64,000 bases of DNA from Chinchilla lanigera (Eukaryota; Chordata; Mammalia; Rodentia; Chinchillidae), in assembly GCF_000276665.1 (NCBI RefSeq), contig NW_004955402.1, forward strand, positions 961,148-1,025,147, read 5' to 3'. A program made the translations under genes and the position numbers. Shown in pieces: positions 46,501-52,430 of the stretch (position 1 is its first letter; each line of letters opens with the position of its first letter). Under the pieces are notes generated by a model. It saw only the letters and a list, made by a program, of their open reading frames with translations, was not told the DNA's origin and ran no database searches.

Positions 46501-48954
46501 GCAGCCTGCCCCATGGAGGCGCCTTCAAGGCCTGACATTGGACGGCCAGACATTCCCATGGCCCCACGTCCTGCTGTCACCGGAATGGTGTGATCCCTGG
46601 CTCTGCCCTCAGATCACAGAAGCTCTCCTCTGCCCTCCTCTCCTCTCTGAGCTACTAACTGTGTGTGTGCGTGGCCGGCGGCAGCACTGCAGGGTGGCGT
46701 GTGACTGGGCCCCCCCTTGCAGGAGGAGTTCTGCTACCCGGTGGAGTGCCTGGCGCTCACCGTGGAGGAGGTGATGCACATCCGGCAGGTGCTGGTCAAG
46801 GCAGAGCTGGAGAAGTACCAGCAGTACAAGGATGTCTATACCGCCCTGAAGAAGGGGAAGGTAGGCCTTCCAGTAGTGCTGGCGGAGGTGGGGGGGTGCG
46901 GTCTCGTCGGGGGTCTGGAGGTGAGGGTCACACTGTGGTGACCGCCTTGGACCCTCGTGGCATGCAGCCGTCTGGCTGTGGAAAGGTCTGTGGAGCAGGG
47001 AGCGCTTCTCAGAGCCTCCTCTCACAGCCCGAGCCCTGCCCTGGAGCCCACTCAGTTGGGAGCCTCAGAGGCGGACAGAGGTGGACTCAGCTCCTTAGCT
47101 CCTCCTGCTCCCCGCGAGGACGAGCAGCAGCCGGCCGTAGGGGGAGCAGCCGTCTCCTTCCTCCTCTCCTCTGAACTTTGTATCTTCAGCTCTGTTTCTG
47201 CTGCCGAACCCGGAGGTTCTCCTTCTTCGCCTGGTCATACACCTGTCAGTTCTGCAAGAGGTGAGGCCCTGTCCCCATGGGGTCATGACTTGGAGGCTGG
47301 GAGATGCATGGTGCCTGGGCCCCTGCGTCCCCGGCCTTGGGAACGTTCATTTCTTTAAGTCTGCCTGTTCCTGCTGTTGGACCTGGAGGTGTCCCTCTTA
47401 GGTGAACAAGGGAACTCAAATAAGCAGTCAGGTTCAAACAGAAAACAAAACACAAAGGTGTGGTCACCTCCAGAGGGGCTAGACGAGCTGGGGTGCTCCG
47501 GGCGGAGCTGGCGCTGTCCTGAGAGGCCCGCAGTCTTGCTTCGGTGCCCAAGGCGTGGCCCTGTTGCCTCTGACGGGAGGGGCTGGCGGTGCCAGGGAAA
47601 GTCTCGACGTTGCGCCCTCTGCCACACCAGTAACGCTCTGATTTGTACACAGGCCGGTGTGCTCGCAGTGCTGCAAGAAGGTAAGCCGAGCTCGGTGGGG
47701 GCGCGAGGGCCCCAGGCCTTCTCTGCCCCTCCCTTGCTCACGCTCCACCTTTGGTGAGCAGATGCGGCTGCCCTCCAAGCCATACTCCACGCTCCCCATC
47801 TTCTCCCTGGGACCTTCTGCCTTGCAAAGAGGAGACAGTGTTCCATCAGAAAAGCCCTCCGCTGGCCACCATCGGCCGCTTCGGAGCATCGCCAGGTGGG
47901 TGGGGCTGCGCCCCTGGTGTCCTGGCAGGAGCAGGAGGCGGCCTTGGGGCCTGGGGAGGTTGGCGCACTGGCACAGGGAGGCTTCAGCCATCTGGAGGTG
48001 AGCTGTCGGGGTGATGGCTGCTGGCTGAGAGGGTGCTTTGATCGTGTCGTTCATATATTTTCTACTGTTGAACTAATATCTCACTGCGTCCTTTTAAAGT
48101 TATCGTTAAAATGACCTGTTTGCAATAGAGTTGGAAACTTGCATATAACATCTAATCCTACTTCCCATTCGGGCTGCCATTTGAGTGGGGACACATTGCC
48201 CGAGTGTGTCCACCTTCAGGGTGTCCGAGAGGTTAGCACCCCGAGGAGGAGGCAGGCAGCTCGGGGGGCTGCCATATCGGGGGACTCGAGGTGAGCCAGT
48301 CGCCAGCCTGTGGCGGAGCCTGGACGCTGTTCTCTGGGTGCTGAGACACTGTCCCCATGGCACCCTCTGGGGGGTGTGGCTCCAGCAGCAGGTGACAGCA
48401 ACACACACACAATCTCGTAGCTGAGTGGCAGTCAGAGGAGTCCCTGTTTCCCAGAATTCTAGAGGAATGACTTTCAGTTTGTTTCTTAATGAAATATGTT
48501 TCTGGTGTCTTGTCAAGAAACATTTTGAGCCTCGTCTCCACTCAGAAGTCCTGCTTTGGAGGAGCGTGCCGCGGTTAAGTCCCTCGCTGTCATACAGCAC
48601 TGTGCAGCAAGTTGCTTTCACACAATTCAGCAGTACCACAAACAGCAAACAGCAATGACAGCAAGGACCTGAGCAGCTCTGGGGCTTTCTTGCAGGTTCT
48701 CCTCGAAGTCCAGGTCTGTGGACAAGGCGGATGAGGAGCTGCAGTTCCCCAAGGAGCTCACGGAGGACTGGAGCGCCATGGAGGTGTGCGTGGACTGCAA
48801 GAAGTTCATCTCCGAGATCATCAGCTCCAGCCGGCGCAGCCTGGTGCTGGCCAACAAGCGAGCCCGGTTGAAGCGCAAGACGCAGTCTTTCTATGTGTCC
48901 TCGCCAGGCACCGCAGAGTACTGTCCCTCGGAGCGGACCATCAGTGAGATCTGA
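1310..48954 (+). CDS. SPIRE1: SPIRE1, spire-type actin nucleation factor 1 (5'-partial, 14 constitutive coding exons)
   Basis: Actin nucleator that binds monomers through tandem WH2 motifs, pairs with FMN-type formins through its KIND domain and attaches to membranes through a FYVE-like zinc finger. The exons are 1310-1543, 5370-5495, 16900-16977, 19857-20021, 21873-21959, 23500-23629, 36174-36352, 39601-39694, 41238-41380, 46723-46860, 47190-47260, 47653-47680, 47762-47895 and 48696-48954. All have AG/GT borders and compatible phases, and together they encode about 621 residues ending in ..[12 protein letters not shown]. Identity rests on close match, from memory, to human SPIRE1 ([55 protein letters not shown]). 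The N-terminal ~125 residues (start of KIND) are outside the window. SPIRE2 is unlikely because of the near-identity to SPIRE1 and because PRELID3A is the neighbour. No frameshift or internal stop was found, so the gene looks functional. Confidence 0.97.
1555..1738 (+). repeat. B1-dID dimeric SINE
   Basis: 7SL-derived B1-like left half (gggaggctgaggcaggaggg, ccagcctgggcagcataggg) followed by a tRNA-like ID right half (actcaatccccagtactaaa). It starts about 12 bp past the exon donor. Confidence 0.75.
1739..5369 (+). other. SPIRE1 intron, mostly unique sequence
   Basis: No gene was recognised. It holds a B1 near 5188-5300 and otherwise unassigned sequence. Open frames at 3058-3580 and 4388-4923 are GC-driven and show no family features. 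Confidence 0.5.
5188..5300 (-). repeat. B1-type SINE, minus orientation
   Basis: Contains cctcctgcctcagcctccca and atgcaccaccacacctggct, the complement of the B1/7SL right part. It is diverged and ends about 70 bp before the exon at 5370. Confidence 0.75.
5370..5495 (+). CDS. SPIRE1: SPIRE1 exon: end of KIND domain
   Basis: 42 codons, phase 0. The acceptor is ctcccgtag and the donor is gtgggt. It encodes [20 protein letters not shown].. to ..LTKIKSAKE. The first residue is Met where human SPIRE1 has Leu, as I recall. This is an internal codon and not a translation start. It closes the KIND domain ([14 protein letters not shown]). Confidence 0.96.
6371..6483 (-). repeat. B1-type SINE, minus orientation
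   Basis: ttttttgagacaagatctct start and ggcatgcaccaccacgcccg end. Confidence 0.8.
6727..6905 (-). repeat. B1-dID dimeric SINE, minus orientation
   Basis: ID half (ccagggattgaacccaggga, gctgagctacatccccagtc) followed by a diverged B1 half (gagagagggtcctgctaggt). Confidence 0.75.
7401..7561 (+). repeat. ID SINE with intact target-site duplication
   Basis: tRNA-derived ID element (7416-7546) with A box (tagctcagcag) and B box (gtgagttcaattcccgg) and an A-rich tail. A perfect 15-bp duplication, tagagatagccagca, flanks it at 7401-7415 and 7547-7561. Confidence 0.92.
7842..7935 (+). repeat. Purine-rich (GGAA/GGGA) simple repeat
   Basis: Nearly pure G/A tract (aggaaggaagggaggaagga and similar), probably grown from the tail of a degenerate ID-like element just upstream (about 7783-7845). 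Confidence 0.8.
7984..8158 (+). repeat. B1 SINE with 29-bp internal duplication
   Basis: Contains cctgtaatcccagcactcag. The segment ccagcctg recurs 29 bp apart, the mouse-type B1 internal duplication. The tail is (aaaat)n. Confidence 0.93.
9399..9524 (-). repeat. ID SINE with target-site duplication, minus orientation
   Basis: Element at 9414-9509. A perfect 15-bp duplication, tctaagttcctcttg, lies at 9399-9413 and 9510-9524. Confidence 0.9.
9623..9798 (-). repeat. B1 SINE with short target-site duplication, minus orientation
   Basis: Full B1 with poly(T) start (9634-9787). ttactctgctt is repeated on both sides (9623-9633, 9788-9798). Confidence 0.9.
9891..9974 (-). repeat. ID SINE, minus orientation
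   Basis: tttttttttggtaccaggaa start and gagctacatccccggcccc end, the complement of an ID element. Confidence 0.9.
10580..10898 (+). repeat. Nested SINEs: ID inserted in the tail of a B1
   Basis: A B1 (about 10594-10750) is flanked by a 14-bp duplication, aaaagtagattaat (10580-10593 and 10885-10898). A later ID (10751-10848) landed in its A-rich tail and made its own 16-bp duplication, caaaaaggccaaaaaa (10735-10750 and 10849-10864). The nesting orders the two insertions in time. Confidence 0.92.
14171..14382 (+). repeat. 53-bp minisatellite, four copies
   Basis: Units start at 14171, 14224, 14277 and 14330 with ctgagcgccagggccggtac and end with caggcgttgattc. Copies 1-2 share catctgcagtctgctc. 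Copies 3-4 share cacctgcagtcagctc, so the array grew by at least two steps. The next line of sequence is unique. Confidence 0.95.
14570..14684 (-). repeat. ID SINE with target-site duplication, minus orientation
   Basis: Element at 14584-14670 flanked by the perfect 14-bp tgtgtcctcatctt at 14570-14583 and 14671-14684. Confidence 0.92.
15102..15243 (-). repeat. B1 SINE, minus orientation
   Basis: Poly(T)/tttgtctttttgggacaggg start and tgtgccaccatgcccagctt end. The inner 29-bp duplicate is absent or deleted in this copy. Confidence 0.85.
15299..15382 (+). repeat. ID SINE, plus orientation
   Basis: gctatagctcagcagcatag (A box) and ggtcctgtgtttgagtctca (B box), with an A/(ta)n tail. Confidence 0.85.
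15827..15960 (-). repeat. ID SINE with target-site duplication, minus orientation
   Basis: Element at 15841-15946 with a (tttg)n tail. A perfect 14-bp tctgtgttcagttt lies on each side (15827-15840 and 15947-15960). Confidence 0.92.
16900..16977 (+). CDS. SPIRE1: SPIRE1 exon: KIND-WH2 connector
   Basis: 26 codons, phase 0. A strong pyrimidine tract and ctcctggcag precede it, and the donor is gtgagg. It encodes [20 protein letters not shown] followed by LKNADW, the charged connector between KIND and the first WH2 motif. Confidence 0.95.
16978..19856 (+). other. SPIRE1 intron
   Basis: Holds an ID (18952-19035) and degenerate ID-like traces near 17640-17725 and 18468-18530. Nothing else was recognised. 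The GC-rich open frame 19291-19878 overlaps the next exon only by chance. Confidence 0.5.
18952..19035 (-). repeat. ID SINE (diverged), minus orientation
   Basis: gccagagattaaacccaggg and gctgtgccactgagctgcac match the complement of ID boxes B and A. Confidence 0.8.
19857..20021 (+). CDS. SPIRE1: SPIRE1 exon: WH2 motifs 1 and 2
   Basis: 55 codons, phase 0. The acceptor is ctccttcag and the donor gtgagt is a near-perfect consensus. It carries [20 protein letters not shown] (WH2-1: amphipathic helix then the LKKV-type actin contact) and [19 protein letters not shown] (WH2-2). It is nearly identical to human SPIRE1. Confidence 0.97.
20640..20768 (+). repeat. Partial ID followed by a (CA)n-type repeat
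   Basis: gcccaggttccatccctggc is a B-box remnant. It is followed by alternating acacac/gtgca sequence from about 20700 to 20768. Confidence 0.7.
21873..21959 (+). CDS. SPIRE1: SPIRE1 exon: WH2 motif 3
   Basis: 29 codons, phase 0. The acceptor is gtctcctag and the donor is gtacac. It encodes [20 protein letters not shown] followed by IRSRPPLNP, the third WH2 motif and the inter-motif linker known to contribute to nucleation. Confidence 0.96.
21996..22507 (+). repeat. Interspersed repeat, family not named (copy 1 of 2 in the window)
   Basis: Begins gtcttagttacctttcccct, with a body of cagattgtggaggtctcagt, and resembles the family of the segment at 61993-62440. From memory it looks like a rodent LTR-type or L1-3'-type dispersed repeat. 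I cannot assign it. The end contains an imperfect duplication of gttgacacaatgnatcanccat (22359-22380 and 22479-22500). No coding potential. Confidence 0.5.
22851..22982 (-). repeat. B1-related SINE half, minus orientation
   Basis: ttttttgagaaagggtcttg start and gcacatgccaccatgtctgc end. It lacks the 29-bp duplicate, like the B1 half of a B1-dID. Confidence 0.75.
23500..23629 (+). CDS. SPIRE1: SPIRE1 exon: WH2 motif 4
   Basis: 43 codons plus 1 nt, ending in phase 1. The acceptor is cttcaag and the donor is gtgagt. It encodes [20 protein letters not shown] followed by [23 protein letters not shown], the fourth WH2 motif. The single trailing G pairs with either the 42-bp cassette at 32409 (giving Ala) or the exon at 36174 (giving Asp). 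A sequence gap begins only 120 bp beyond the donor. Confidence 0.96.
23750..24301. other. Assembly gap, 552 N
   Basis: Run of N. The right side is the (tctctccc)n microsatellite and the left edge is also pyrimidine-rich (ccctctctcc), so the gap is probably the unassembled core of the same simple repeat. The true length is unknown. Confidence 0.98.
24302..24512 (+). repeat. Pyrimidine microsatellite (TCTCTCCC/TGTGTCTC units)
   Basis: About 210 bp of tctccctctctccctctgtg-type units on the + strand, with no purine except regular G in gtgtct. It borders the N gap. Confidence 0.97.
24908..25068 (-). repeat. B1-dID dimeric SINE, minus orientation
   Basis: Degenerate ID half (ttgaaccaagggccttcaca) followed by a B1 half (ttttttgagacatgatttca to accacgatgg). 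Confidence 0.75.
26724..26865 (-). repeat. ID SINE with target-site duplication, minus orientation
   Basis: Element at 26740-26849 close to consensus (accgggaaccgaactcacga). The duplication ctgtaataaagtttta lies at 26724-26739 and 26850-26865 (16 bp, perfect). Confidence 0.93.
27200..29400 (-). repeat. Old LINE-1 fragment (3' end and ORF2), antisense, interrupted by a B1
   Basis: Antisense L1 3'-end text (gaggctgaatggtattctg, gatggacattcagctggttt) is followed rightward by ORF2 antisense text (gtgggtattttagcagtagg). The minus-strand frame 28792-29076 has L1-like [20 protein letters not shown]. It is heavily mutated and clearly older than the copy at the left edge. Borders are approximate. Confidence 0.85.
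27316..27512 (-). repeat. B1 SINE inserted in the old L1
   Basis: B1 body at about 27330-27499. The L1 text is repeated on either side (gaatggtattctg before, gaatagcattctg after), an imperfect target-site duplication that dates the B1 after the L1. Confidence 0.85.
29744..29916 (-). repeat. B1 SINE with 29-bp duplication, minus orientation
   Basis: tctttttgagacagggtctg start, both caggctgg repeats 29 bp apart, gcttgtgccaccatgccccg end. Confidence 0.92.
31687..31785 (+). repeat. ID SINE, near consensus
   Basis: ggggctggggatttagctca start, ggtcatgagttcgattcccg B box, A-rich tail. aaattattt occurs on both sides as a likely target-site duplication. Confidence 0.92.
31838..31975 (+). repeat. MIR-like ancient SINE fragment
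   Basis: tcagatgaggtgacgcaagc .. tcacaggtggcagagctgag matches the order of the MIR core (gatgaggaaactgaggc .. gtggcagagc) as I recall it. Confidence 0.6.
32409..32450 (+). CDS. SPIRE1: SPIRE1 alternative 42-bp cassette exon
   Basis: Exactly 42 nt between ..tttctttctttcag and gtaaca. Joined in phase 1, it adds [14 protein letters not shown] (14 residues) between the last WH2 exon and the DVTTPES exon and keeps the frame. From memory, the longer human SPIRE1 isoform has the same insert with one substitution (Tyr for His at position 9). It is Ser-rich and so a possible phosphorylation segment (inference). Confidence 0.9.
32586..32728 (-). repeat. B1-type SINE, minus orientation
   Basis: ggtttttttgagacagggtg start and gtgcaccaccatacccagct end. 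It lies 140 bp after the 42-bp cassette exon. agtatgctt on both sides is a likely target duplication. Confidence 0.88.
33372..33550 (+). repeat. B1-dID dimeric SINE
   Basis: Left half gggccgggcgcagcagcacc .. ccagcctaggcaatttagtg. Right half gtagctcagtggtagagtaa and ggtttgatccccagtactgc. Confidence 0.88.
35000..35100 (+). repeat. ID SINE
   Basis: Element at about 35007-35093 (ggtggggatatagctcagcg, gtgagttcaattcccagtac), flanked by acctaag at 35000-35006 and 35094-35100. Confidence 0.88.
36174..36352 (+). CDS. SPIRE1: SPIRE1 exon: central linker, part 1
   Basis: 179 nt, phase 1 in and phase 0 out. The acceptor is tctctctgcag and the donor is gtgagg. It encodes (D)[19 protein letters not shown].. 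to ..[13 protein letters not shown], the low-complexity linker after the WH2 array. In characterised SPIRE proteins this linker region carries the myosin V globular-tail binding motif. The middle is diverged from human, and the [10 protein letters not shown] end is conserved. Confidence 0.94.
36771..36797 (+). repeat. (CCCCG)n tract with overlapping GC boxes
   Basis: Five tandem gccccgcccc-type units. Each gccccgcccc is a GC-box-like word, and the minus strand is a run of ggggc, able in principle to form a G-quadruplex. It lies in a locally GC-rich stretch (36760-36970). Confidence 0.9.
36975..37432 (-). repeat. Nested SINE cluster: B1-dID interrupted by an ID and a B1
   Basis: A degenerate ID half (about 36978-37045, ttgaacccaaagccttcaca) is separated from its B1 half (about 37319-37432, gacagggtcttgctaaatcg) by a fresher ID (37060-37161) and a B1 with 29-bp duplication (37165-37318). 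All are in the minus orientation. Confidence 0.8.
38079..38226 (-). repeat. B1-type SINE, minus orientation
   Basis: Poly(T), then ggctttttgagacagggcct. Ends atgcaccatcaccagctagg. Confidence 0.9.
38398..38572 (+). repeat. B1-dID dimeric SINE
   Basis: gccaagtgtggtagcacatg .. gagcaacatactgaatccct, then ggactggagatgtagctcag. The B-box part is deleted. Confidence 0.82.
39120..39480 (+). mobile_element. Mariner-family transposase fossil (3' part)
   Basis: The frame from 39152 reads ..[20 protein letters not shown].. then [26 protein letters not shown] and the [10 protein letters not shown] block are signature text of Tc1/mariner transposases around the third catalytic Asp of the DD34D triad, and that Asp is still present in SPDLAP. 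The rest of the transposase and the terminal repeats were not found. It is a pseudogene remnant with decayed ends, in the same orientation as SPIRE1. Confidence 0.85.
39601..39694 (+). CDS. SPIRE1: SPIRE1 exon: central linker, part 2
   Basis: 94 nt, phase 0 in and phase 1 out. The acceptor follows a run of eight C (cccccccc then ag) and the donor is gtgagt. It encodes [20 protein letters not shown] followed by [11 protein letters not shown]. The serine run is coded by a short tandem of agc codons, slightly longer than the human run I recall and a likely site of length variation. A mariner fossil ends about 120 bp upstream. Confidence 0.94.
39695..41237 (+). other. SPIRE1 intron (1.5 kb)
   Basis: Holds only a truncated ID copy (40886-40923). 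The rest is unassigned. Confidence 0.5.
40870..40939 (-). repeat. Severely 5'-truncated ID SINE with target-site duplication
   Basis: Only 38 bp of element (40886-40923: (gttttt)n tail plus ccggtactgggaatcgaac). It is bounded by a perfect 16-bp atttttacatgttttt at 40870-40885 and 40924-40939. The missing part is the pol III promoter end, so this copy was born dead. Confidence 0.88.
41238..41380 (+). CDS. SPIRE1: SPIRE1 exon: basic, proline-rich linker before the Spir-box
   Basis: 143 nt, phase 1 in and phase 0 out. The acceptor is atcctcag and the donor is gtgagt. It encodes (Q)[19 protein letters not shown].. [27 protein letters not shown], nearly identical to human. It contains RRHS, a basophilic-kinase-like site. 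Confidence 0.96.
41431..41625 (+). repeat. B1-dID dimeric SINE
   Basis: gtcatcccagcactctggag .. gcaatttagggagaccctgt, A-run, then actgggaatgcggctcagtg and gggttcagccccgccagtaa. Confidence 0.85.
42230..42335 (+). repeat. ID SINE
   Basis: gccagagatacagctcagca and ggtcctgagttcaattcccg, with a poly(A) tail. agagtta-tggc flanks it as an imperfect duplication. Confidence 0.88.
43377..43550 (+). CDS. SPIRE1: SPIRE1 alternative exon, candidate mitochondrial 'ExonC' (Spire1C)
   Basis: 174 nt, exactly 58 codons, open in the SPIRE1 frame. A long pyrimidine tract ending gtcgttcag precedes it, and gttggc follows acccgcacag. It sits in the phase-0 intron between the linker exon (ends 41380) and the Spir-box exon (starts 46723). 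The peptide starts [15 protein letters not shown], has a hydrophobic core [13 protein letters not shown] at residues 33-45, and ends with the basic tail ASRWRPAQ. It contains no acidic residue except two Glu. The published mammalian Spire1C isoform has a 58-residue ExonC between WH2 and Spir-box that is needed for mitochondrial targeting (recalled). Length, position, phase and hydrophobicity all agree, but I did not compare sequences. Confidence 0.82.
46723..46860 (+). CDS. SPIRE1: SPIRE1 exon: Spir-box
   Basis: 46 codons, phase 0. The acceptor is ccccccttgcag and the donor is gtaggc. It encodes [20 protein letters not shown] followed by [26 protein letters not shown], the Spir-box helix pair that resembles Rab-effector helices and precedes the FYVE-like finger. 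Practically identical to human. Confidence 0.97.
47190..47260 (+). CDS. SPIRE1: SPIRE1 exon: FYVE-like zinc finger, part 1
   Basis: 71 nt, phase 0 in and phase 2 out. The acceptor is tatcttcag and the donor is gtgagg. It encodes [20 protein letters not shown] followed by FCK. It supplies the Cys-x-Cys-Cys and Cys-x-x-Cys zinc ligands and the basic R-R turn. One residue (Ala in FFAWS) differs from the human Thr I recall. Confidence 0.96.
47653..47680 (+). CDS. SPIRE1: SPIRE1 micro-exon: zinc finger, part 2
   Basis: 28 nt only, phase 2 in and phase 0 out. The acceptor is tttgtacacag and the donor is gtaagc. It encodes (R)PVCSQCCKK with the Cys-x-x-Cys-Cys zinc ligands. The following intron is just 81 bp (47681-47761). 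Automated gene callers can miss an exon this short. Confidence 0.96.
47762..47895 (+). CDS. SPIRE1: SPIRE1 exon: insert within the FYVE-like region
   Basis: 134 nt, phase 0 in and phase 2 out. The acceptor is ttggtgagcag and the donor is gtgggt. It encodes [20 protein letters not shown] followed by [24 protein letters not shown], the hydrophobic membrane-insertion turn and the Ser-rich stretch. The [13 protein letters not shown] part differs from human, and the rest is conserved. Confidence 0.95.
48696..48954 (+). CDS. SPIRE1: SPIRE1 last coding exon: final zinc ligands and C-terminus
   Basis: 259 nt including the TGA stop at 48952-48954. The acceptor is tttcttgcag. It encodes (R)[19 protein letters not shown].., the last Cys pair VCVDCKKFI, a basic patch [11 protein letters not shown], and the end [12 protein letters not shown]. 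It completes the FYVE-like finger. Confidence 0.97.
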
Positions 48955-50164
48955 GCCGTGCCTTCAGCCGCCCCTCCCGCACCCACTGGGCCCTCCCCAG
49001 TTACGAGGCTCGAGCTTGCATTAGGCCCCACCTCACACACGTCATCTCCAGGGATGACGAGGGACAGACAGGTTAGGGGGACAGGGGGGTGAGACTGGCT
49101 TTGGCGTGTGTGGACGTGGAGGCTGGATGCCGTGTCCTGCGTGGGCTCCCTGTGGTCCCTTGATGTGTCCCCAACTAGGGTGCGAAGCTTCTCGGGTGAG
49201 AAGTCAGCCTGCTGGTGCCGCTGTCAGCACGCGCCGCAGCAGTAAGTCACATTGGCACCTCTGCGCCACCGTGTCCTCCCCGACATACGCCCTGGCTCCG
49301 GGTCCCTGCAAGGGCACTGACGCTGCCCAGCCCCCAAGGTCCGGGTCACACCGGGACTCCACCTGCACGCTGGTGCAGAGCTGCTAGCCCCAGGGTGGCC
49401 CAGGCCACAGCCCCGTGTCCCGTGGTGCGGGCCACGCCCTGCCCTGAATGTATTACCGCCACTAACAGTTTTATGATGGAGCTCGAGGCGGCGAGGTTCT
49501 GTGCCGTTTGGGGACCCAGCACTAAGTCTGAGCGGCTGAGTATTCTGGTGACGAGGCCGTGGGCGCGAAGGGTGCAGGGGAAGGAGCTGGAGCTCATGCG
49601 TCTGCAGTGCGTTTTTCATAACTTTATAGTGCAGCTTTCTCAACTAAATTAAGCCACAATTTAGTACCTAAGGTCTCAAACTGAAGTTTATTTTTGTAAA
49701 TGAATTTTAAAAGAAAAAGATACCTAGCCGTTTGAAAAGTACAAGAAAGTTCCCTTGCATCCGGCAAGATGTTGGGACGCTCTGCTCTTTCCCTTGAGGG
49801 TGACTTAGGCAGAGGACCCGGTGTCCCCTGCAGGTCACAGGACCCCGGCACTGCGCGTGCAGAATCGGAGTCTCAGCCTTCATGGCCCAGGCCTTAGCTG
49901 GCCTTAGTTACTGTGGTGTACCGAGGGTCGGCAGCCAAGTCACCACGGCGTCTGGAAACCAGTCAGTACGCATGCACGGCGCTTCCTGACCCAGGACACA
50001 GCGTGGCCACACTCGGCCTTCCCCGGCAGGCAGCCGCTCCACCCTCCCAGACAGGCCCGGCCTCCGGTCAGGAACAGTAATACCTCAGAACTGCCCCAGT
50101 AGTAGTTTTTAATGGATGGAAATTTACAGTTTAGTAAATGGCTTTAAACTACTTAAACTTATGA

Positions 50165-50170
50165 AATAAA
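50165..50170 (+). promoter_or_regulatory. Candidate SPIRE1 poly(A) signal, proximal
   Basis: AATAAA hexamer about 1.2 kb past the stop, in an AT-rich stretch. A transcript end is not shown. Confidence 0.35.
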
Positions 50171-50419
50171 CTTTACGAATTGACTAAAATAATGCACGTT
50201 AATAGTTCATCTGTATTTCATGTAAAAGTAAAAAAAAAAACCCTGACCGTGTTTCAGTCACCTTAAAGACTCTTGTTTAAGAGCTTTAAAAATTATATTG
50301 GGCAGCCTTGTTTATAAATTTCCCAAGACACTATCGGAGCTCCATACCCGCTTCCTGGACCTGACTTGAGCTTCACCGAGGACAGGGCCCAGGCAAGGGC
50401 TGGTGCAGACGGACGCGCC

Positions 50420-50612
50420 TGCCTGGCGTGACTCGCACACATGGGAGCCAGCACCCAGGAGGCTGGAAAAACGCAGGCTTGGGCTTGCTGGGAAGCTCGG
50501 TGAGACCCTGCCTCCAATAAAAATGTAGAGGGGCTGGGGAAGCTGAGCATTTGCCCAGCATGTGTAAGGCCTTGGGTTTGATCCCCAGCACTGCAAAAAC
50601 AAAATAACAGTA
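50420..50612 (+). repeat. B1-dID dimeric SINE
   Basis: cacccaggaggctggaaaaa .. ggtgagaccctgcctccaat, then ggggctggggaagctgagca and ggtttgatccccagcactgc. Confidence 0.82.
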
Positions 50613-51462
50613 AAAAAATAAACCTAGGATAATGTCCTTTTGAAAATGACGAGTAGTTGCTGCCTGTATTCAACATGAGAAACTGACCTTCCCAAATGAG
50701 CATTTCATTCTGGTCCCCAGAGTAGTTGCCAGTGCATCTGTTTATGTCCTTCACGGCCGGGTGTGTGGTTCGGCACAGCCCGGCCCCTCGATGGCCCTCA
50801 CCAGGGCGAGGGCTGTGAACCCGTCAGGGTGGCAATGAGGGTGGCCACGAACGCTGAGGTCAGAGATGGTGTTGTCCACGCTGGGTGGAGCTGTGGGTCT
50901 CCAGCTGCCCGCCCCTGCTGTGCTCTGTGCCCAGCTCCGTGGCTGCCGGTCCCCTCCCACAGTACCCGCCTCACTGCACACACCGCCGGGCCCTCCCTGT
51001 CCTCTGTCCCTGGCCTCCCCAGGATGTCTGCCCCTGACAGGTCCCCTTGGTCAGTGTCAGGGTCCTGAGAACGCTTGTGGAGGAGTCGCTGCTGGTGGAC
51101 GTTTGAGACCCCCGCGGCAGCAGGCCTCACTTCGAGGCAGGCCCAACACCGGTGCACCGGCTTCACAGGCTCACAGGCCTCACCGCCGCTGCCGTTCCTG
51201 GTAAGGCAGAGGTTGAAATCCTCTGATGTTGGGGAGATTGCAAGTAGCACCGTGAACTCCTGCCATGACATTTCTGAGGCTCTTACTTTTCTATCTTAAA
51301 ACACGAAGATTTTGTTAGGTGCTGTAGGGAACCAGGAAGGTTTCAACTGTGAGATGCGCGACGTGGCTCTGCATGTAACAGTCAAGGTGTGTGGTGCTCG
51401 GGGGACGCGTCAGTACGGTGCTCCCCATTAAAGTATTTCATTTTCGAATGTGTGTGGGGACG

Positions 51463-51468
51463 AATAAA
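51463..51468 (+). promoter_or_regulatory. Candidate SPIRE1 poly(A) signal, distal
   Basis: AATAAA about 2.5 kb past the stop, followed within 30 bp by a GT/CT-rich stretch (ctgcaccgtgtgcctgctgt) that could act as a downstream element. Confidence 0.35.
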
Positions 51469-52312
51469 CTGGTGTCATCTTACCTCTGCACCGTGTGCCT
51501 GCTGTGCTGGTGCTGTGCTTGGTACCCAGGCTGGGAGGCAAGTCCTTCGTCACGTCGGAGGGCCACCAGGACTGGTGCGGCACAGCCACTGTTTCTAAGC
51601 CCACTAAGGCAGTGTGCACACGGAGGCTGTTATGGGAGGTAGGTAATGTTCTAATCACTGCAGAGAGGTGTGACAGACCGCCTGTACATTCTTAATGGGT
51701 GCAACTTGCTGAGTGTGGGTATTGGGTTAACAATTCCCCTCAGTTATTGCAGGCTGATCAGGTCTGTAGTCTCCTGAACGAGTGTAGGCGAAGGCAAAAT
51801 AAAAAGAGGCAAATGGAAGGATTTCAGGGCTCCAGGAGGATCAGAGCCTCCTCACAGAATTCGAGATTCCCTCAGGGCTAAGACCAAGACCTTCTCTCGG
51901 TCACCCGTATTTATTTGGTTATCAGAAGGAAGGGAGGGGAGTACTCAAGAAGAGCAGAATCACTCAAGGACTTCTCTAAGTAAGGTATGAAGTTAATCCA
52001 CCCAGGAATGAGATGCCTGAGGCTACAGTCTTTATCTAGTTGAGGTGGGAGCCAGGTGTCCTTGGCTGTGAGCTGGTCTTACCCTTTGAGGCATTCCAGC
52101 TTCATCCACCATTACAGGCCTCAGTAGGGATCAGTGACTCACAGGGGCTCACTTACTGTGAGTCCACCACCCATCCCCAGACAGGGGGCCTCGGCCTTGG
52201 ACAGACTCACAGGCGAACATGGAAAGCCAATTGGTTAATTTAAGTCCTGCTCAGGGCTGCTTCACAGTGGTCTACATCATTTGGGAGAAAGCCTTTAGCT
52301 TTTTCTAATTCT

Positions 52313-52430
52313 TTGTTTTTGTTTGTTTTGTTGTTGTCTGAGATAGGGTCTGATTCCCTTCCTCAGGCTGCGTCCAAACACCTGGGTTCAGAGATCCTGC
52401 CTCAGCGCCCTGCATATCACCATAGGCAGC
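52313..52430 (-). repeat. B1-related SINE half, minus orientation
   Basis: tgtctgagatagggtctgat start and ctgcctcagcgccctgcata toward the end. Diverged. Confidence 0.65.

Larger units (their letters stand above)
41381..46722 (+). other. SPIRE1 intron containing ExonC (5.3 kb)
   Basis: Holds a B1-dID, an ID and the 174-bp ExonC candidate. 43,551-46,722 shows no repeat or exon that I recognise. It is GC-rich in parts (45,100-45,650), with chance open frames. Confidence 0.5.
46861..48695 (+). other. Short SPIRE1 introns between the zinc-finger exons
   Basis: Introns 46861-47189, 47261-47652, 47681-47761 (81 bp) and 47896-48695. No SINE was recognised in them, in contrast to the larger introns. 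Confidence 0.6.
48955..51480 (+). other. SPIRE1: SPIRE1 3' UTR (end not fixed)
   Basis: Sequence after the SPIRE1 stop with no other gene. Two AATAAA hexamers on the + strand are candidate poly(A) signals, at 50165-50170 in an AT-rich stretch and at 51463-51468. The stretch 49640-50260 is AT-rich and looks UTR-like. A B1-ID dimer at about 50420-50612 lies between the two signals. Which signal is used cannot be told from sequence alone. Confidence 0.5.

Noticed and set aside
51700..52250. Possible solo LTR
   Set aside because: No defined TG..CA ends, target duplication or primer-binding site could be seen.
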